Source of the DNA: Bacillus sp. 2B10
Lineage (GTDB): Bacteria > Pseudomonadota > Alphaproteobacteria > Sphingomonadales > Sphingomonadaceae
NCBI GenBank assembly: GCA_003946805.1
Contig: RPSH01000005.1
Location: forward strand, 79,733-143,732
Direction: 5' to 3'
DNA: 64,000 bases
Shown one piece after another: positions 27,616 to 37,872 of the stretch (its first letter is position 1; each line of letters starts with the position of its first letter). The translations under genes and the position numbers were made by a program. Under the pieces are notes generated by a model. That model ran no database searches and was not told the origin of the DNA. It worked only from the letters and a program-made list of their open reading frames with translations.

Positions 27616-28959
27616 TCAGTTTCCGCCCGGCGGGCCGCCCATGTCGCGGAAGCTGTCGGGCACGTCGGTGCGCGGATGGCCGGCCGGGGTCGGCAGCGGT
27701 TCGATCACCGGCGATTCGGGCGTGTCGAACCCGCCTTCCCATTTGGCGATGACGCTGGCGGCGATCGCGTTGCCGACCACATTGGTCGCGGTGCGGCCCA
27801 TGTCGAGGAAATGGTCGATCGCGAGGATCAGCAGCAGCCCGGCCTCGGGAATGTTGAACATGCCCAGTGTCGCGGCGATCACCACCAGGCTGGCGCGCGG
27901 CACGCCGGCGATCCCCTTCGACGTGATCATCAGCACCAGCAGCATCAGGAACATCTGTCCCCAGCTCAGGTCGATGCCATAGGCCTGCGCGATGAAGATC
28001 GACGCGAACGTCATGTACATCATCGATCCGTCGAGGTTGAACGAATAGCCCAGCGGCAGCACGAAGCTGGCGATGCGCGGCGGCACGCCGAACCGGTCGA
28101 GCGCCTCCAGCGTGCGCGGATAGGCGGCTTCCGACGACGCGGTCGAAAAGCCGAGCAGGATCGGGTCGCGCAGGTAGCGCAGCAGCATCTTCACCCGCGG
28201 CCCGATGATGACGAAGGCGATGCCGATCAGCACCGTCCACAGCGTGGCGAGGCCGAGATAGAAGCTGCCCATGAAATAGGCGAGGTCGCCGATGATCCCC
28301 GGCCCGCGTTCGGCCAGCGTCGCCGTCACCGCCGCGAACACCGCGAACGGGGCGAAGCGCATGACGTAGTCGGTGACCTGCAACATCACCGCGACGAGGC
28401 CCTCGAGCGCGCGGACCAGCGGCTTGCCCTTGTCGCCCACCGCCGTCAGCGCGACGCCGATGAACAGCGAGAAGATGACGATCTGCAGGATCTCGTTGGT
28501 CGCCATCGCCTCGATGCCGGAGGCGGGGAAGATATGGGCGACGAACTTGACGAAATCGAACGCCGGCTTCGCCACGCCGGTATCGGCGGTGACCGGCGGG
28601 ACGGGCAGGCCCAGGCCGACGCCCGGCTGCAACAGGTTCACCAGCAACAGGCCGAGCAGCAGCGAGATGAAGCTCGCCATCACGAACCAGCCGAGCGAGC
28701 GCAGGCCGACCCGGCCCAGCGACGAACTGTCGCCCATATGCGCGATGCCGACGACCAGCGTCGAGAACACCAGCGGCGCGATAATCATCTTGATGAGCCG
28801 CAGGAACACGGTCGTCACGGCGGACAGGTAATAGGCGATGCTTTTCAACGTCGCGGAACCGCTGCCGCCGCCATCGTCGAGCCCGGCGTTCAGCGCCCAG
28901 CCGAGGATCAGGCCGGATACCAGCGCGATGAGGATGAAAGTCGTGAGCCGCTTGGCCAT
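27616..28959 (-). CDS. Dicarboxylate/amino-acid:cation symporter (DAACS family)
   Basis: The 447-residue transporter is a second member of the family to which DctA belongs. It has eight helices, the reentrant segment [41 protein letters not shown] and ITSKGIAGVPRASL. The substrate could be glutamate, aspartate or C4-dicarboxylates and cannot be decided. It has a longer first loop and a Pro-rich C-terminal tail. It stands alone, with start 28959 (MAKRLTTFILIALV). Confidence 0.87.
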   Translation of the reverse strand: MAKRLTTFILIALVSGLILGWALNAGLDDGGGSGSATLKSIAYYLSAVTTVFLRLIKMIIAPLVFSTLVVGIAHMGDSSSLGRVGLRSLGWFVMASFISLLLGLLLVNLLQPGVGLGLPVPPVTADTGVAKPAFDFVKFVAHIFPASGIEAMATNEILQIVIFSLFIGVALTAVGDKGKPLVRALEGLVAVMLQVTDYVMRFAPFAVFAAVTATLAERGPGIIGDLAYFMGSFYLGLATLWTVLIGIAFVIIGPRVKMLLRYLRDPILLGFSTASSEAAYPRTLEALDRFGVPPRIASFVLPLGYSFNLDGSMMYMTFASIFIAQAYGIDLSWGQMFLMLLVLMITSKGIAGVPRASLVVIAATLGMFNIPEAGLLLILAIDHFLDMGRTATNVVGNAIAASVIAKWEGGFDTPESPVIEPLPTPAGHPRTDVPDSFRDMGGPPGGN

Positions 28960-29033
28960 GCGTCGTCCCTGTTCGTTTGCGCGCAAAGGGAGGGGAATGT
29001 TTCGTCCGGGTCAACCCCCGTGCGCGTCGTCGC

Positions 29034-29062
29034 TTGGCAAGCGTGAAAACGCTGCGTATCGA
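29034..29062 (+). promoter_or_regulatory. Candidate alaS promoter
   Basis: TTGGCA (29034-29039) and TATCGA (29057-29062) are separated by 17 nt. The -10 box ends only 8 nt before the alaS ATG, so the leader would be very short. No Shine-Dalgarno is seen. Confidence 0.4.
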
Positions 29063-29070
29063 GCATTGCC

Positions 29071-31716
29071 ATGACCTCGACCAACGATGTTCGCCGCTCG
29101 TTCCTCGACTTTTTCGAGAAGGCGGGCCACGCCCGCGTCCCGTCCGCACCGCTCGTTCCGCAGAACGATCCGACGCTGATGTTCGTCAATGCGGGCATGG
29201 TGCCGTTCAAGAACGTGTTCACCGGGCTGGAGACGCGGCCGTACGTGACGGCGACGTCGTCGCAGAAATGCGTGCGCGCCGGGGGCAAACACAACGATCT
29301 CGACAATGTCGGCTATACCGCGCGCCATCACACCTTCTTCGAAATGCTCGGCAATTTCTCGTTCGGCGATTATTTCAAGGAACAGGCGATCGTGAACGCG
29401 TGGGGCTTGCTGACCCGCGAATGGGGGCTGCCGGCGGACAGGCTGACCGCGACCGTCTATCATACCGACGACGAGGCGTTCGACCTGTGGAGGAAGATCG
29501 CCGGCCTGCCCGATCACCGGATCATCCGCATCCCCACCAAGGACAATTTCTGGGCGATGGGCGACAGCGGCCCGTGCGGCCCGTGTTCGGAAATCTTCTA
29601 CGACCATGGCGACCACATCCCCGGCGGTCCTCCGGGCTCGCCGGACGAGGATGGCGACCGCTTCGTCGAGATTTGGAATCTCGTGTTCATGCAATATGAG
29701 CAGGATGCGAACGAGATCGTCGGCGAACTGCCCAAGAAGTCTATCGATACCGGCATGGGGCTGGAACGGATCGCGGCGGTGATGCAGGGCGTGTCGGACA
29801 ATTACGACACCGACACGTTCAGGGCGCTGATCGCCGCATCGTGCGAGCTGACGGCCACGCGGGCCGAAGGCGAACTGCAGGCCAGCCACCGCGTCATCGC
29901 CGACCATCTGCGCGCATCGGGCTTCCTGATCGCCGATGGCGTCCTGCCCGCCGCCGATGGCCGCGGCTATGTGCTGCGCCGGATCATGCGCCGGGCGATG
30001 CGCCATGCGCATCTGCTGGGTGCGAAGGACCCGTTGATGCACCGGCTGGTCGGGTCGCTGGTGTCCGAAATGGGCGCGGCATACCCTGAACTGGTCCGCG
30101 CGCAGCCGCTGATCGAGGCGACGCTCGCGCAGGAGGAAACGCAGTTCCGCCGTACGCTCGACAAGGGGCTGAAGCTCCTCGACGAAGCCACTGCCGGTTT
30201 CGCCGATGGCGCGACGCTGGCGGGGGAAACCGCGTTCAGGCTCTACGACACCTATGGCTTTCCCTATGACCTGACCGAGGATGCGCTGCGCGCGCAGGGT
30301 TACGGCGTCGACCGTGCCGGCTTCGACGCGGCGATGGCCGAACAGAAGCGCGCCGCCCGCGCCGCGTGGAAGGGCTCGGGTGCCAAGGCGTCGGACGATG
30401 TCTGGTTCGACGTGCTGGAGAGCGCCGGCGCGACCGAGTTCATCGGCTATTCGGTCGAGGCGGGCGAGGGGCAGGTCGTCGCGATCGTCCGCGACGGCGC
30501 GCGCGTCGACAGCGCGGTGGCAGGCGACGAGGTGCTGGTGCTGACCAACCAGACGCCCTTCTATGCCGAAAGCGGCGGTCAGGTCGGCGACGCCGGCACC
30601 ATGACGACCGACGCGGGATTGCGCGCGACCGTCACCGACACCGCCAAGCAGCTCGGCAAGCTCCACGCCCATGTCGTGACGATCGACGCCGGCACGGTGA
30701 AGATCGGCGACAGCGTCGCGCTGGCCATCGACCATGCCCGCCGCGCGCAGATCCGCGCCAACCACTCGGCGACGCATCTGCTGCACGAGGCGCTGCGCGA
30801 ACGGCTCGGCACCCATGTCGCGCAAAAGGGGTCGATGGTCGCGCCCGAACGGCTGCGTTTCGACTTCTCGCAACCCTCGCCGATCGCGGCGGACGCGCTG
30901 GCGCTGGTCGAGGCCGACGTCAACGCGCAGGTTCGCGGCAACGGTGGGGTCACCACGCGGCTGATGACCCCCGACGATGCGATCGCGATGGGCGCGATGG
31001 CGCTGTTCGGCGAGAAATATGGCGACGAGGTCCGTGTCGTGTCGATGGGGCAGGATGCGGAAGGCACCTATTCGATCGAACTGTGCGGTGGCACCCACGT
31101 CAATGCGCTGGGCGAGATCGGGCTGTTCAAGATCGTGTCGGAAGGCGCGGTATCGTCGGGCGTCCGCCGGGTCGAGGCGCTGACCGGCGAAGCGGCGCGG
31201 CAATGGCTCGGCAACCGCGATGCGAAGCTGCGCGAGGCGGCGGCGGCGCTGAAGGCGACCCCCGACGAAGTGCCGGCGCGCGTCGCGCAGCTGGTCGAGG
31301 ACCGCCGCCGGCTGGAGCGCGAACTGGCCGAGGCGAAGAAGGCGCTCGCGATGGGCGGTGGCGCGGGCGCGGCGCCTGCGGGGCCCGAACAGGTCGGCGA
31401 CATCGCGTTCCTGGGCCAGGTCATCGACGGGCTCGATGCCAAGGCACTGCGCGGCACGATCGATGAGGCGCGCACCCGCGTGCCCTCGGGCGTGGTCGCG
31501 CTGGTCGCGGTCAACGACGGCCGCGCGTCGGTCGGCGTTGGCGTGTCGAGCGATCTGGTCGGCCGGGTGAGCGCGGTCGAACTGGTCAAGGCAGCGGTCG
31601 CGGCGCTGGGCGGGCAGGGCGGCGGTGGCCGTCCCGACATGGCGCAGGGCGGTGGTCCGGACGGCACGAAGGGCGAGGAAGCGATCGCGGCGATCCGGGC
31701 GTTGCTGGCGGGCTGA
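29071..31716 (+). CDS. alaS: Alanyl-tRNA synthetase
   Basis: The 881-residue enzyme is full length. The class II catalytic core begins [34 protein letters not shown], with [14 protein letters not shown] and [10 protein letters not shown] motifs. The editing domain has the zinc-binding [14 protein letters not shown] and [13 protein letters not shown]. The C-terminal C-Ala/DHHA1 part with a coiled coil ends in [12 protein letters not shown]. It charges tRNA-Ala and clears mischarged Ser/Gly. It is monocistronic. Confidence 0.98.
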   Translation: MTSTNDVRRSFLDFFEKAGHARVPSAPLVPQNDPTLMFVNAGMVPFKNVFTGLETRPYVTATSSQKCVRAGGKHNDLDNVGYTARHHTFFEMLGNFSFGDYFKEQAIVNAWGLLTREWGLPADRLTATVYHTDDEAFDLWRKIAGLPDHRIIRIPTKDNFWAMGDSGPCGPCSEIFYDHGDHIPGGPPGSPDEDGDRFVEIWNLVFMQYEQDANEIVGELPKKSIDTGMGLERIAAVMQGVSDNYDTDTFRALIAASCELTATRAEGELQASHRVIADHLRASGFLIADGVLPAADGRGYVLRRIMRRAMRHAHLLGAKDPLMHRLVGSLVSEMGAAYPELVRAQPLIEATLAQEETQFRRTLDKGLKLLDEATAGFADGATLAGETAFRLYDTYGFPYDLTEDALRAQGYGVDRAGFDAAMAEQKRAARAAWKGSGAKASDDVWFDVLESAGATEFIGYSVEAGEGQVVAIVRDGARVDSAVAGDEVLVLTNQTPFYAESGGQVGDAGTMTTDAGLRATVTDTAKQLGKLHAHVVTIDAGTVKIGDSVALAIDHARRAQIRANHSATHLLHEALRERLGTHVAQKGSMVAPERLRFDFSQPSPIAADALALVEADVNAQVRGNGGVTTRLMTPDDAIAMGAMALFGEKYGDEVRVVSMGQDAEGTYSIELCGGTHVNALGEIGLFKIVSEGAVSSGVRRVEALTGEAARQWLGNRDAKLREAAAALKATPDEVPARVAQLVEDRRRLERELAEAKKALAMGGGAGAAPAGPEQVGDIAFLGQVIDGLDAKALRGTIDEARTRVPSGVVALVAVNDGRASVGVGVSSDLVGRVSAVELVKAAVAALGGQGGGGRPDMAQGGGPDGTKGEEAIAAIRALLAG

Positions 31717-31748
31717 GCCCCAGAGCTTGATCCGCCTGAATGGGAAAC

Positions 31749-31830
31749 GTCACCCCAGCGAAGGCTGGGGTCTCCATCGGCTCCTGCTGCGCGCTACCAC
31801 CGGGAGATCCCAGCCTTCGCTGGGATGACG
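31749..31830. repeat. Paired palindromic repeat (family C)
   Basis: Two head-to-head hairpins, CACCCCAGCGAAGGCTGGGG and ATCCCAGCCTTCGCTGGGAT, flank about 40 nt of unrelated sequence. The pair is arranged as a composite hairpin downstream of alaS. It contains no gene. Confidence 0.75.
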
Positions 31831-31874
31831 CCCGTTTCAACAGGGATGGATCAAGCCCTGACCACCGACACGAC

Positions 31875-32015
31875 CGTACCCCGGCCTTCGCCGGGGTACG
31901 TCGCTTGTGCGGGTAGGTGGCACCTTCCCCCGGGAACGTATCCCCGCGCAGGCGGGGATCCAGAGCCGGGCAGCGCACCGCCCGTGACCTTGGACCCCCG
32001 CCTCCGCGGGGATAC
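31875..32015. repeat. Cluster of palindromic repeats (families A and B)
   Basis: A perfect palindrome built on GTACCCCGGCCTTCGCCGGG (31875-31900) is followed by an inverted pair: GTATCCCCGCGCAGGCGGGG (from 31938) and its mirror ending GCGGGGATAC (31992-32015). Similar units recur at 33181, 46601, 63763 and 63889. They lie between alaS and the convergent pectin gene and may end both transcripts. Confidence 0.75.
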
Positions 32016-32024
32016 GGCGGACGA

Positions 32025-33137
32025 TCAAATATACGTCCGCAGGAACTCCGCCAGCGCACACACCGCCAGACTCTGCCCATAGGGCATCGAGGTCAGCGCG
32101 ATGTCCTTGTAGAATTGCTGCGTATCGCCCATCGCGGTCCCGAAGCTGACCTGCTTCAGTTCGCCGTTCTCGTCGATATTGGCCAGCACGCCGCGCACGG
32201 CCTTGATGCCGACCGCCTCGTAATGCCGCGGCAGATAGCCCTTCCGCACCGCCTTCAGGATGCCGTACGCGAACCCGGCCGCCGCCGACGCCTCCAGATA
32301 GCTGGTCGGATCGACGATCAGCGTGTGCCACAGGCCGCTGTCGTCCTGCGTTTCGGCCAGCGTCTTCACCTGCGCCGCCAGCGTGTCGATCAGGAAGGTG
32401 CGGAACGCGTCACCGACCGGCAGGTCGAGGATCTCGATGATTTCGGGAATCGCGATCGTGACCCAGCAATTGCCGCGCGCCCACAGCGCCTCGGCGAAAT
32501 TATGCCGTCCGTTGAAGTCCCAGCCGTGGAACCACAGCCCGGTCTTCCTGTCGAACAGATACTTGATATGGACGAGGAACTGGCGCTTGGCCTCCTCGAC
32601 ATAGTGCGGGCGGTTCAGCAGTAGTCCGATCTTGGCCAGCGGCAGCACGCTCATCATCAGCGTGTCGTCCCACATCTCGCCCGGATTCTCGTCGTTGTAG
32701 ACGATGTGCTGGAACCCGCCTTCCTCGGTCTTGGGCAGGCCGTCGGGCGCCATCAGCCATTCGGCCCACGTATCCAGATACGGGATATAGCGCGGGTCGG
32801 GCTGGTGCTCGTACAGATAGGCCAGCGTGATGAACGGCGCGACGGTGTTGATGTTCTTGGTCGGGGTCCCCTCCGCAAAGCGATCCTCGAACCATTGCTT
32901 GATGATCGCCAGCGCCGCCTTGTCGCCGGTTTGCTCGTAATAGCGCCACATCCCGAACAGGCCGACGCCATGCGTCCATTCCCACCCGGCCCAGCCCTTG
33001 GTGTCGATGATCCGCCCGTCGTCGAGGTGGAGCAGGAACTCGCCGGTCTCGTCCTTGATGTTGACGAGGTTGTGCATCAGCAGGGCGATCGAGTCCGTCA
33101 CCTCCTGGCGGGGAATGTCGTGGGTCAGCGCGGCCAT
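32025..33137 (-). CDS. GH105-type unsaturated rhamnogalacturonyl hydrolase
   Basis: The 370-residue alpha6/alpha6-barrel enzyme contains WEWTHGVGLFGMWRYYEQTG, NDENPGEMWDDTLMMSVLPLA (probable catalytic Asp in MWDD) and GLWFHGWDFNGRHNFAEALWARGNCW, like YteR/GH105 (GH88/105 clan). It hydrates and releases the unsaturated uronic acid made by pectate or rhamnogalacturonan lyases. No signal peptide is visible, so it probably acts in the cytoplasm on imported oligosaccharides. It follows GH35 in the same direction after a repeat-bearing gap. Start 33137 has GGGTG upstream. Confidence 0.88.
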   Translation of the reverse strand: MAALTHDIPRQEVTDSIALLMHNLVNIKDETGEFLLHLDDGRIIDTKGWAGWEWTHGVGLFGMWRYYEQTGDKAALAIIKQWFEDRFAEGTPTKNINTVAPFITLAYLYEHQPDPRYIPYLDTWAEWLMAPDGLPKTEEGGFQHIVYNDENPGEMWDDTLMMSVLPLAKIGLLLNRPHYVEEAKRQFLVHIKYLFDRKTGLWFHGWDFNGRHNFAEALWARGNCWVTIAIPEIIEILDLPVGDAFRTFLIDTLAAQVKTLAETQDDSGLWHTLIVDPTSYLEASAAAGFAYGILKAVRKGYLPRHYEAVGIKAVRGVLANIDENGELKQVSFGTAMGDTQQFYKDIALTSMPYGQSLAVCALAEFLRTYI

Positions 33138-33180
33138 GATTGCTCCGGGTGAAAGGTTGTTTCGTTGAAAAATCGGTGTG

Positions 33181-33252
33181 CTCCCGCGCAGGCGGGAGCC
33201 CGGGGCCACGAGCGTACCGCCTGCGGCTCTGGACCCCCGCCTGCGCGGGGGT
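33181..33252. repeat. Paired palindromic repeat (family B variant)
   Basis: CTCCCGCGCAGGCGGGAG and ACCCCCGCCTGCGCGGGGGT stand head to head with about 33 nt between, in the gap between the GH35 and GH105 genes. It may reduce read-through into GH105. Confidence 0.7.
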
Positions 33253-33270
33253 TCGGAAAGGGGTGAGGGG

Positions 33271-36255
33271 TCACTTCCCTAATACTGTCGGGGCATCGAC
33301 CATCCGCACCGGCACCCCGCCGCGGACGTTGCGCATCGTCACCAGCCGCACCTGTTCCAGCGCATTGCCCGGCCGGCCGTCGCTGGTGACGGCCAGCGCG
33401 ATCACGTTGCGTCCGCGATGGTTCAGGATGCCCTCGGGCACCACGAAGGTCCGCTGCGGCCCGACATGGGCGATGAACTGCCCCATGTGCCAGCCATTGA
33501 CGAACACCAGCGCCCGGTAATCGACCGGCGACCGTGGCACCGACGCATCGCCGAACGCCACGCCGATCGTCGCATCCTGCCCCCTGGGCACGTTCAGGTC
33601 GAATCGGGTGCGATACCAGTTCGTCCCCGCCGGGGCGGTCGTCGTGGGCAGCGCGACCTTCGCCCAGCGGGCGTCGTCGAATCCGGGCAGGTGCCAGCCC
33701 ATGCGCTCGCCATACTGGCCGCCATTGTTGGGCACGCCGCGCGCGGTATCGACGATGTCCTCGCCGCCCTGCCGCCCCTGAATCTTCCAAGCGACGGGGA
33801 TCGTGAACGACTGCCCGGCCTGTTTCTCGACCGATGCCGACACGATCCCGCGGGCTTCCTTGTGGAAATCGTCGGCGTCGAGGTCCCAGTTATGGCCGTT
33901 GTTGCGCAGCATCACCGACAGCACATGCTCGCCGGGCGTCCGCGCCGCGTCGGGCAGCGCGATCGTCGCCGTCCCCGTGGTGATCGGCCGGGGCAGGCCG
34001 CCGGGCAGTTCGTCCTGCCCGATCAGCCTGCCGTCGAGGAACACCTGCACCATCCCCGATCCGCCGGCCCCGTAATGGAGGCGCAGCCGCTGCGCATCCG
34101 CCGTGCCGGTGAAGCGCCCGCGATACCATATGTCGCCCTCGTGAAAGCCGTAGGCGTCCATCAGCATGTTCGGCTGCCCGTCGGGCCGCGCGGTGATGCT
34201 GGCATAGGCGCGGTTGTCGATCGCCTGCCAGCCGATGTCGTCGAACCCGGCCTCGGCCTCGGGCGTGCCCGGCGCCATCCGCCAGTCGGCCAGCACCGGC
34301 AGCGCCACCGCCGCCGGCCCCGCCAGCGCCGCGCGCGCGACGATGCTGCCCGCGCTGCCGGTCGTGGTCGCGATCCGTTGCCCGTTCCACGTCACCGACC
34401 GAACCCGCTGCGGTGCCCAGACCTCCAGCGGCGTGGCGGCCTGCGTATCGCCGGTCAGCGCGACCGTACCGCCAGCGACCTTCGCCGACCGCAACAGCGC
34501 CGGCCCGCGGACCAGCACGTCTCCCCGTTGCCAGAAGGTCGCCGCCTGCGCCTCGTCACCGATCAGCAGCGTCAGCGGCGGCCGTCCGCCGCCCGACACC
34601 TGCACCCGCGCGATCGCGCCATGGACGTAATCGAGCCGCAGATCGCCCTTCTCCGCATCGAACGACGATCGCACATCGCCCCCGATCACCCGGACGGTCG
34701 GCGCGCCGGCATAGCGCAGCACGCTGGTCCCGCTTTCCTGCCCGCGGCCATAGAGCAGCAGCACGTCGCCGCCGTCGATCCGCACATGGCTCTGCAATTC
34801 CGACGTGGCATAGACCAGCCGCTGCCCGCCCAGCGTGACCCCCGCGACCAGCCACTTCGCATCGAAGCCGTTCAGCGCCATTTCGGGCAGGGTATAGCGC
34901 CCGTCGGGCAGGTCGGCGGTGATGGTGAAGCGGTCGTTCGTCGCCTTGTTCGACGGACTGTGCGTGACCATCAGGAAGCGGGCATCGGTTTCCGGCGACC
35001 TGTTGTGATAGACCTGGATATTGGGCGAGGAGATCGCCACCGGCCCGGCCGGCACCATCCCCGCCAGATCGGGCACCGCCGCGATCGTCCCCGCCAGCGC
35101 CTTCAGCTCCGCGGCCTTTTCGCGAACCTCGCGCGTCTCGCTGAACGCCGCGCCATAGTCGTAGCTGGTGAAGACGACCGGCGCGGGCAGCCAGCCCCAG
35201 CTGGTGCCGCCGAACCCCATGTAGAAGCTCTGGATCGCGATGCCGTTCGCCAGGTTGGTGCCATAGAATACCCGCTGGAACCGTTTGCCGCGCTGGAGCG
35301 CGTTGCATTCATACCCGCCGTTCGACCCCCAGTAATCGAACCAGCCGCCGCCGAACTCCGCCGCGAAGCCCGGCGTGTTCGGGCTGGCCGACGCGCCGCC
35401 CCTAGCCCCGCCGGGACCGTAGAAGCCCCAGTCGGGCGCGGCCGACCCGCGCGTCGTCTTGCCCCCGACGGTGCAGGTGCCGCCGGGATAGCCGTCGAAC
35501 GCATACAGGTCGGGCGACCCCTCGACCGTCTTCGCCACGTTCGATCCGCGCGGCACCCAGTACCCGTTGCGCCCCTGATCGTTGTGGAACAGCGGCACGG
35601 TGATGCCGTCCGCCCGCGCCCTGGCGTACAGGTGGTCCATATACCGCCCCTGCGCCGGGGTGGTCAGCGCCAGCTCGTTCTCGATCTGGTGCAGGATCAC
35701 CGTGCCTTTTCCGCCATTGATCTGGTGGCGCGCGATGATCGGGTTGATCTGGCCGAGCCATTCGTCGACCGCCGCCAGATAGTCGGGATCGTCGGTCCGC
35801 GCCCGCGCGCGCTGGTTGACCAGCCAGCCGGGAAAGCCGCCGCGCGTCAGCTCGGCATTCACATACGGCCCGGCGCGGGTGATGACGTACAGCCCTTCCT
35901 CCGCCGCCATGTCGAGCAGCCGGTCGATGTCGCGGATGCCGCTGAAGTCGTACACCCCGCGCTTCGGGCTGTGGAAGCCCCAGTCGAAGTAGAAGGCGAC
36001 GGTGTTGAACCCGCTCGCCTTCATCTTCTGCAACACGTCGCGCCACAGATCGGGGCTGGGCAGGCGGAACGCGTGCACCTCGGCCGACCAGATGGTCAGC
36101 CGCTTGCCGTCGATCATCAGCGACCGGGCGTCATAGGACACGCGGCCGAACGTCTTGACCGGCGCGGCCAGATTGGCGGTCGGTTTGGCGGTCTGCGCGG
36201 CGGCCGGCGTAACCATCGACGCGGCGACGGTGGCGAGCAGGACGTGCCGCATCAT
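33271..36255 (-). CDS. GH35-family beta-galactosidase, exported
   Basis: The 994-residue protein has a signal peptide (MMRHVLLATVAASMVTPAAAQ) and a TIM barrel with the GH35 patterns SAEVHAFRLPSPDLWRDVLQKMKASGFNTV and GLYVITRAGPYVNAELTRGG. The acid/base lies in LHQIENELAL (near residue 192) and the nucleophile in GFAAEFGGGWFDYWG (near 297). C-terminal beta domains (jelly-roll galactose-binding folds) follow. It should remove beta-galactose from the galactan/arabinogalactan side chains of rhamnogalacturonan-I in the periplasm. It overlaps the mutarotase stop by ATGA. Confidence 0.87.
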   Translation of the reverse strand: MMRHVLLATVAASMVTPAAAQTAKPTANLAAPVKTFGRVSYDARSLMIDGKRLTIWSAEVHAFRLPSPDLWRDVLQKMKASGFNTVAFYFDWGFHSPKRGVYDFSGIRDIDRLLDMAAEEGLYVITRAGPYVNAELTRGGFPGWLVNQRARARTDDPDYLAAVDEWLGQINPIIARHQINGGKGTVILHQIENELALTTPAQGRYMDHLYARARADGITVPLFHNDQGRNGYWVPRGSNVAKTVEGSPDLYAFDGYPGGTCTVGGKTTRGSAAPDWGFYGPGGARGGASASPNTPGFAAEFGGGWFDYWGSNGGYECNALQRGKRFQRVFYGTNLANGIAIQSFYMGFGGTSWGWLPAPVVFTSYDYGAAFSETREVREKAAELKALAGTIAAVPDLAGMVPAGPVAISSPNIQVYHNRSPETDARFLMVTHSPSNKATNDRFTITADLPDGRYTLPEMALNGFDAKWLVAGVTLGGQRLVYATSELQSHVRIDGGDVLLLYGRGQESGTSVLRYAGAPTVRVIGGDVRSSFDAEKGDLRLDYVHGAIARVQVSGGGRPPLTLLIGDEAQAATFWQRGDVLVRGPALLRSAKVAGGTVALTGDTQAATPLEVWAPQRVRSVTWNGQRIATTTGSAGSIVARAALAGPAAVALPVLADWRMAPGTPEAEAGFDDIGWQAIDNRAYASITARPDGQPNMLMDAYGFHEGDIWYRGRFTGTADAQRLRLHYGAGGSGMVQVFLDGRLIGQDELPGGLPRPITTGTATIALPDAARTPGEHVLSVMLRNNGHNWDLDADDFHKEARGIVSASVEKQAGQSFTIPVAWKIQGRQGGEDIVDTARGVPNNGGQYGERMGWHLPGFDDARWAKVALPTTTAPAGTNWYRTRFDLNVPRGQDATIGVAFGDASVPRSPVDYRALVFVNGWHMGQFIAHVGPQRTFVVPEGILNHRGRNVIALAVTSDGRPGNALEQVRLVTMRNVRGGVPVRMVDAPTVLGK

Positions 36256-36566
36256 GGCAGGTGGAAAACGGGCACGAGCGCGCCTTCGAGCGGCCGGTTG
36301 TCGTCGGCCGTCTCCATCAGCGGTGCCATCGACGCCCACCAGCGCTGCATGACCGGATGATCGGGCAGGGTGTCGCGCCGGTTGTCGTCGGCCAGCTCCA
36401 GCGTCGCGAACAGCGCGCCGGTCGCTTCGTCGAGGAAGATCCAGTAATCCGAAATCCCCGCCTCGCGCAGCAGCGCCGACAGTTCGGGCCAGATCGCATC
36501 GTGGCGCGCGCGATACTCGGCGGCCATGCCCGGCTTCAACTGCATCCGAAACGCCTGCCGTGCCAT
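36252..36566 (-). CDS. rhaM: L-rhamnose mutarotase
   Basis: The 104-residue protein has the RhaM/RhaU signature: RQAFRMQLKPGMAAEYRARHDAIWPEL, ISDYWIFLDEATGALFATLEL and HPVMQRWWASMAPLMETADDNRP. It interconverts the anomers of L-rhamnose, the sugar released from the RG-I backbone. The rest of the rhamnose pathway is not in the window. It is the first gene of the leftward transcript; a 15-bp inverted repeat lies 17 nt upstream. Confidence 0.93.
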   Translation of the reverse strand: MARQAFRMQLKPGMAAEYRARHDAIWPELSALLREAGISDYWIFLDEATGALFATLELADDNRRDTLPDHPVMQRWWASMAPLMETADDNRPLEGALVPVFHLP

Positions 36567-36582
36567 CGACCCCTCCCGTTTC

Positions 36583-36597
36583 GTCCATCATGTGGAC
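36583..36597. promoter_or_regulatory. Candidate pectin-locus operator 1
   Basis: GTCCA-TCATG-TGGAC is a perfect 5-bp inverted repeat with a 5-nt centre, 17 nt upstream of rhaM. It shares TCCANCATGTG with the motif at 39765-39782. Following AT-rich sequence (36599-36618) is likely promoter DNA. Confidence 0.5.
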
Positions 36598-36672
36598 GTT
36601 ATGTTCAAATAATAAAACTTCGCGCCGCGCTGGTCAATCGCTGTGCGGGACCTTCGCCAATTTTCGCGGGCG

Positions 36673-37872
36673 TCAGCTGCCGTCCGGCCGGACCGTGCTG
36701 CTGCCTGCGCTCGGCACGATCGCCACGGCTTCGGGCGGGGGCGGCCGGGACGGATCGAACGGGGCCGCCGTCACCGCCGGCGCCAGTCCGGGGATCGTCC
36801 GCATCCCCTCCGCCACCGCCCGCGCCAGCAGCCATGCGCCGTAATTGTCGTGATGGGTCCGGTCCCTGCCGCCGTCGTTGAACGCCTGCGGGCTTACCGT
36901 CGGCCCCAGCGCCTCGTACAGCGCGACGCTCGCCCGGTTCAGGTCGATCAGCGGCACCCGCTCCTCCACCGCCACCGCGCGGACGGCGGCGGGATAGTCG
37001 CCCAGCGTCGGCGTGATCCGTCCCGCCGCATCGAAATTGCGCCGTTCCGGACTGGTCACCAGCACCGGCCGCGCGCCGCGCCGCCGCGCCTCGGCGATGT
37101 AGGTTTTCAGGTAGCTGCGATAGGTCGTTCCGGCCTCGACAAAGGTCTGCGGCCATTGGCGTTTCTGGTCGTTATGGCCGAACTGGATCAACAGCCAGTC
37201 GCCCGGCCTGATGACCGACAGCACCTTGTCGAGCCGCAGCCCGGTCAGGAACGACTTCAGGGTCTCCCCCGATTCGGCATGGTTGGCGACCGCTACCCGC
37301 TCGCCGACCATCGCCGGCAGCATCTGGCCCCAGCTGGCGGCGGGTTCCGACGGCTGGTCGGTCACGGTCGAATCGCCTACCAGGTACAGTGTCGGCACCT
37401 CCGCCGGCTCGATCCGGACCGTGGCGACCGCCGCATCGTCGGACAGTTCCAGCGTCAGTCGGTCGTCCCATGTCGCACTCGCAAGCTCGGCGGGCTTGAG
37501 CCGCACGCCCGGGCCGCCCGGCGCTCCCGGCGGCGGCGGGGCCAGCGCGGGCGTCCGCGTGTTCACGACGAAGCTGCGCGTCACCCGCTGCCCGGCGCGC
37601 GTCGCGACCCGGTCGAGCATCAGCCGCCGCGCCTCCGCCTTGATCGTGGTCGCCGCCGCTCGCTTTCCGCCCAGCGTCACCGTCACCCGCCAGTTCCCCT
37701 CGGGCAGCGCGACCGAAAAGCGCCGGCCACCGCCCGGTTCATAGCCATGGTCGCCGCGATAGGGCCGGTCGCGCGCCACCGCCGTCTCGCCCGGCTGCCG
37801 CGGCGCATCGTCCAGCCGATAGGTCGCGACCCCGGCCGGCCCGGCCAGCAGCAGCGCGATCGCCGCGATCAT
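36673..37872 (-). CDS. Rhamnogalacturonan acetylesterase-type SGNH hydrolase
   Basis: The 399-residue protein has an N-terminal hydrophobic signal (MIAAIALLLAGPAGVATY), an N-terminal beta domain (about residues 20-150), and then an SGNH esterase domain. The nucleophile Ser is in LYLVGDSTVTDQ (near 167), with Gly in HAESGETL, Asn in IQFGHNDQ and the catalytic Asp/His in DRTHHDNYG (near 335). It removes acetyl groups from rhamnogalacturonan so that lyases can act. It overlaps the PL11 stop by 4 nt, so both are co-translated. Confidence 0.88.
   Translation of the reverse strand: MIAAIALLLAGPAGVATYRLDDAPRQPGETAVARDRPYRGDHGYEPGGGRRFSVALPEGNWRVTVTLGGKRAAATTIKAEARRLMLDRVATRAGQRVTRSFVVNTRTPALAPPPPGAPGGPGVRLKPAELASATWDDRLTLELSDDAAVATVRIEPAEVPTLYLVGDSTVTDQPSEPAASWGQMLPAMVGERVAVANHAESGETLKSFLTGLRLDKVLSVIRPGDWLLIQFGHNDQKRQWPQTFVEAGTTYRSYLKTYIAEARRRGARPVLVTSPERRNFDAAGRITPTLGDYPAAVRAVAVEERVPLIDLNRASVALYEALGPTVSPQAFNDGGRDRTHHDNYGAWLLARAVAEGMRTIPGLAPAVTAAPFDPSRPPPPEAVAIVPSAGSSTVRPDGS

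Noticed and set aside
33418..36360. 980-aa plus-strand ORF opposite GH35
   Set aside because: Low-complexity Arg/Pro composition; the minus strand carries GH35 catalytic motifs.
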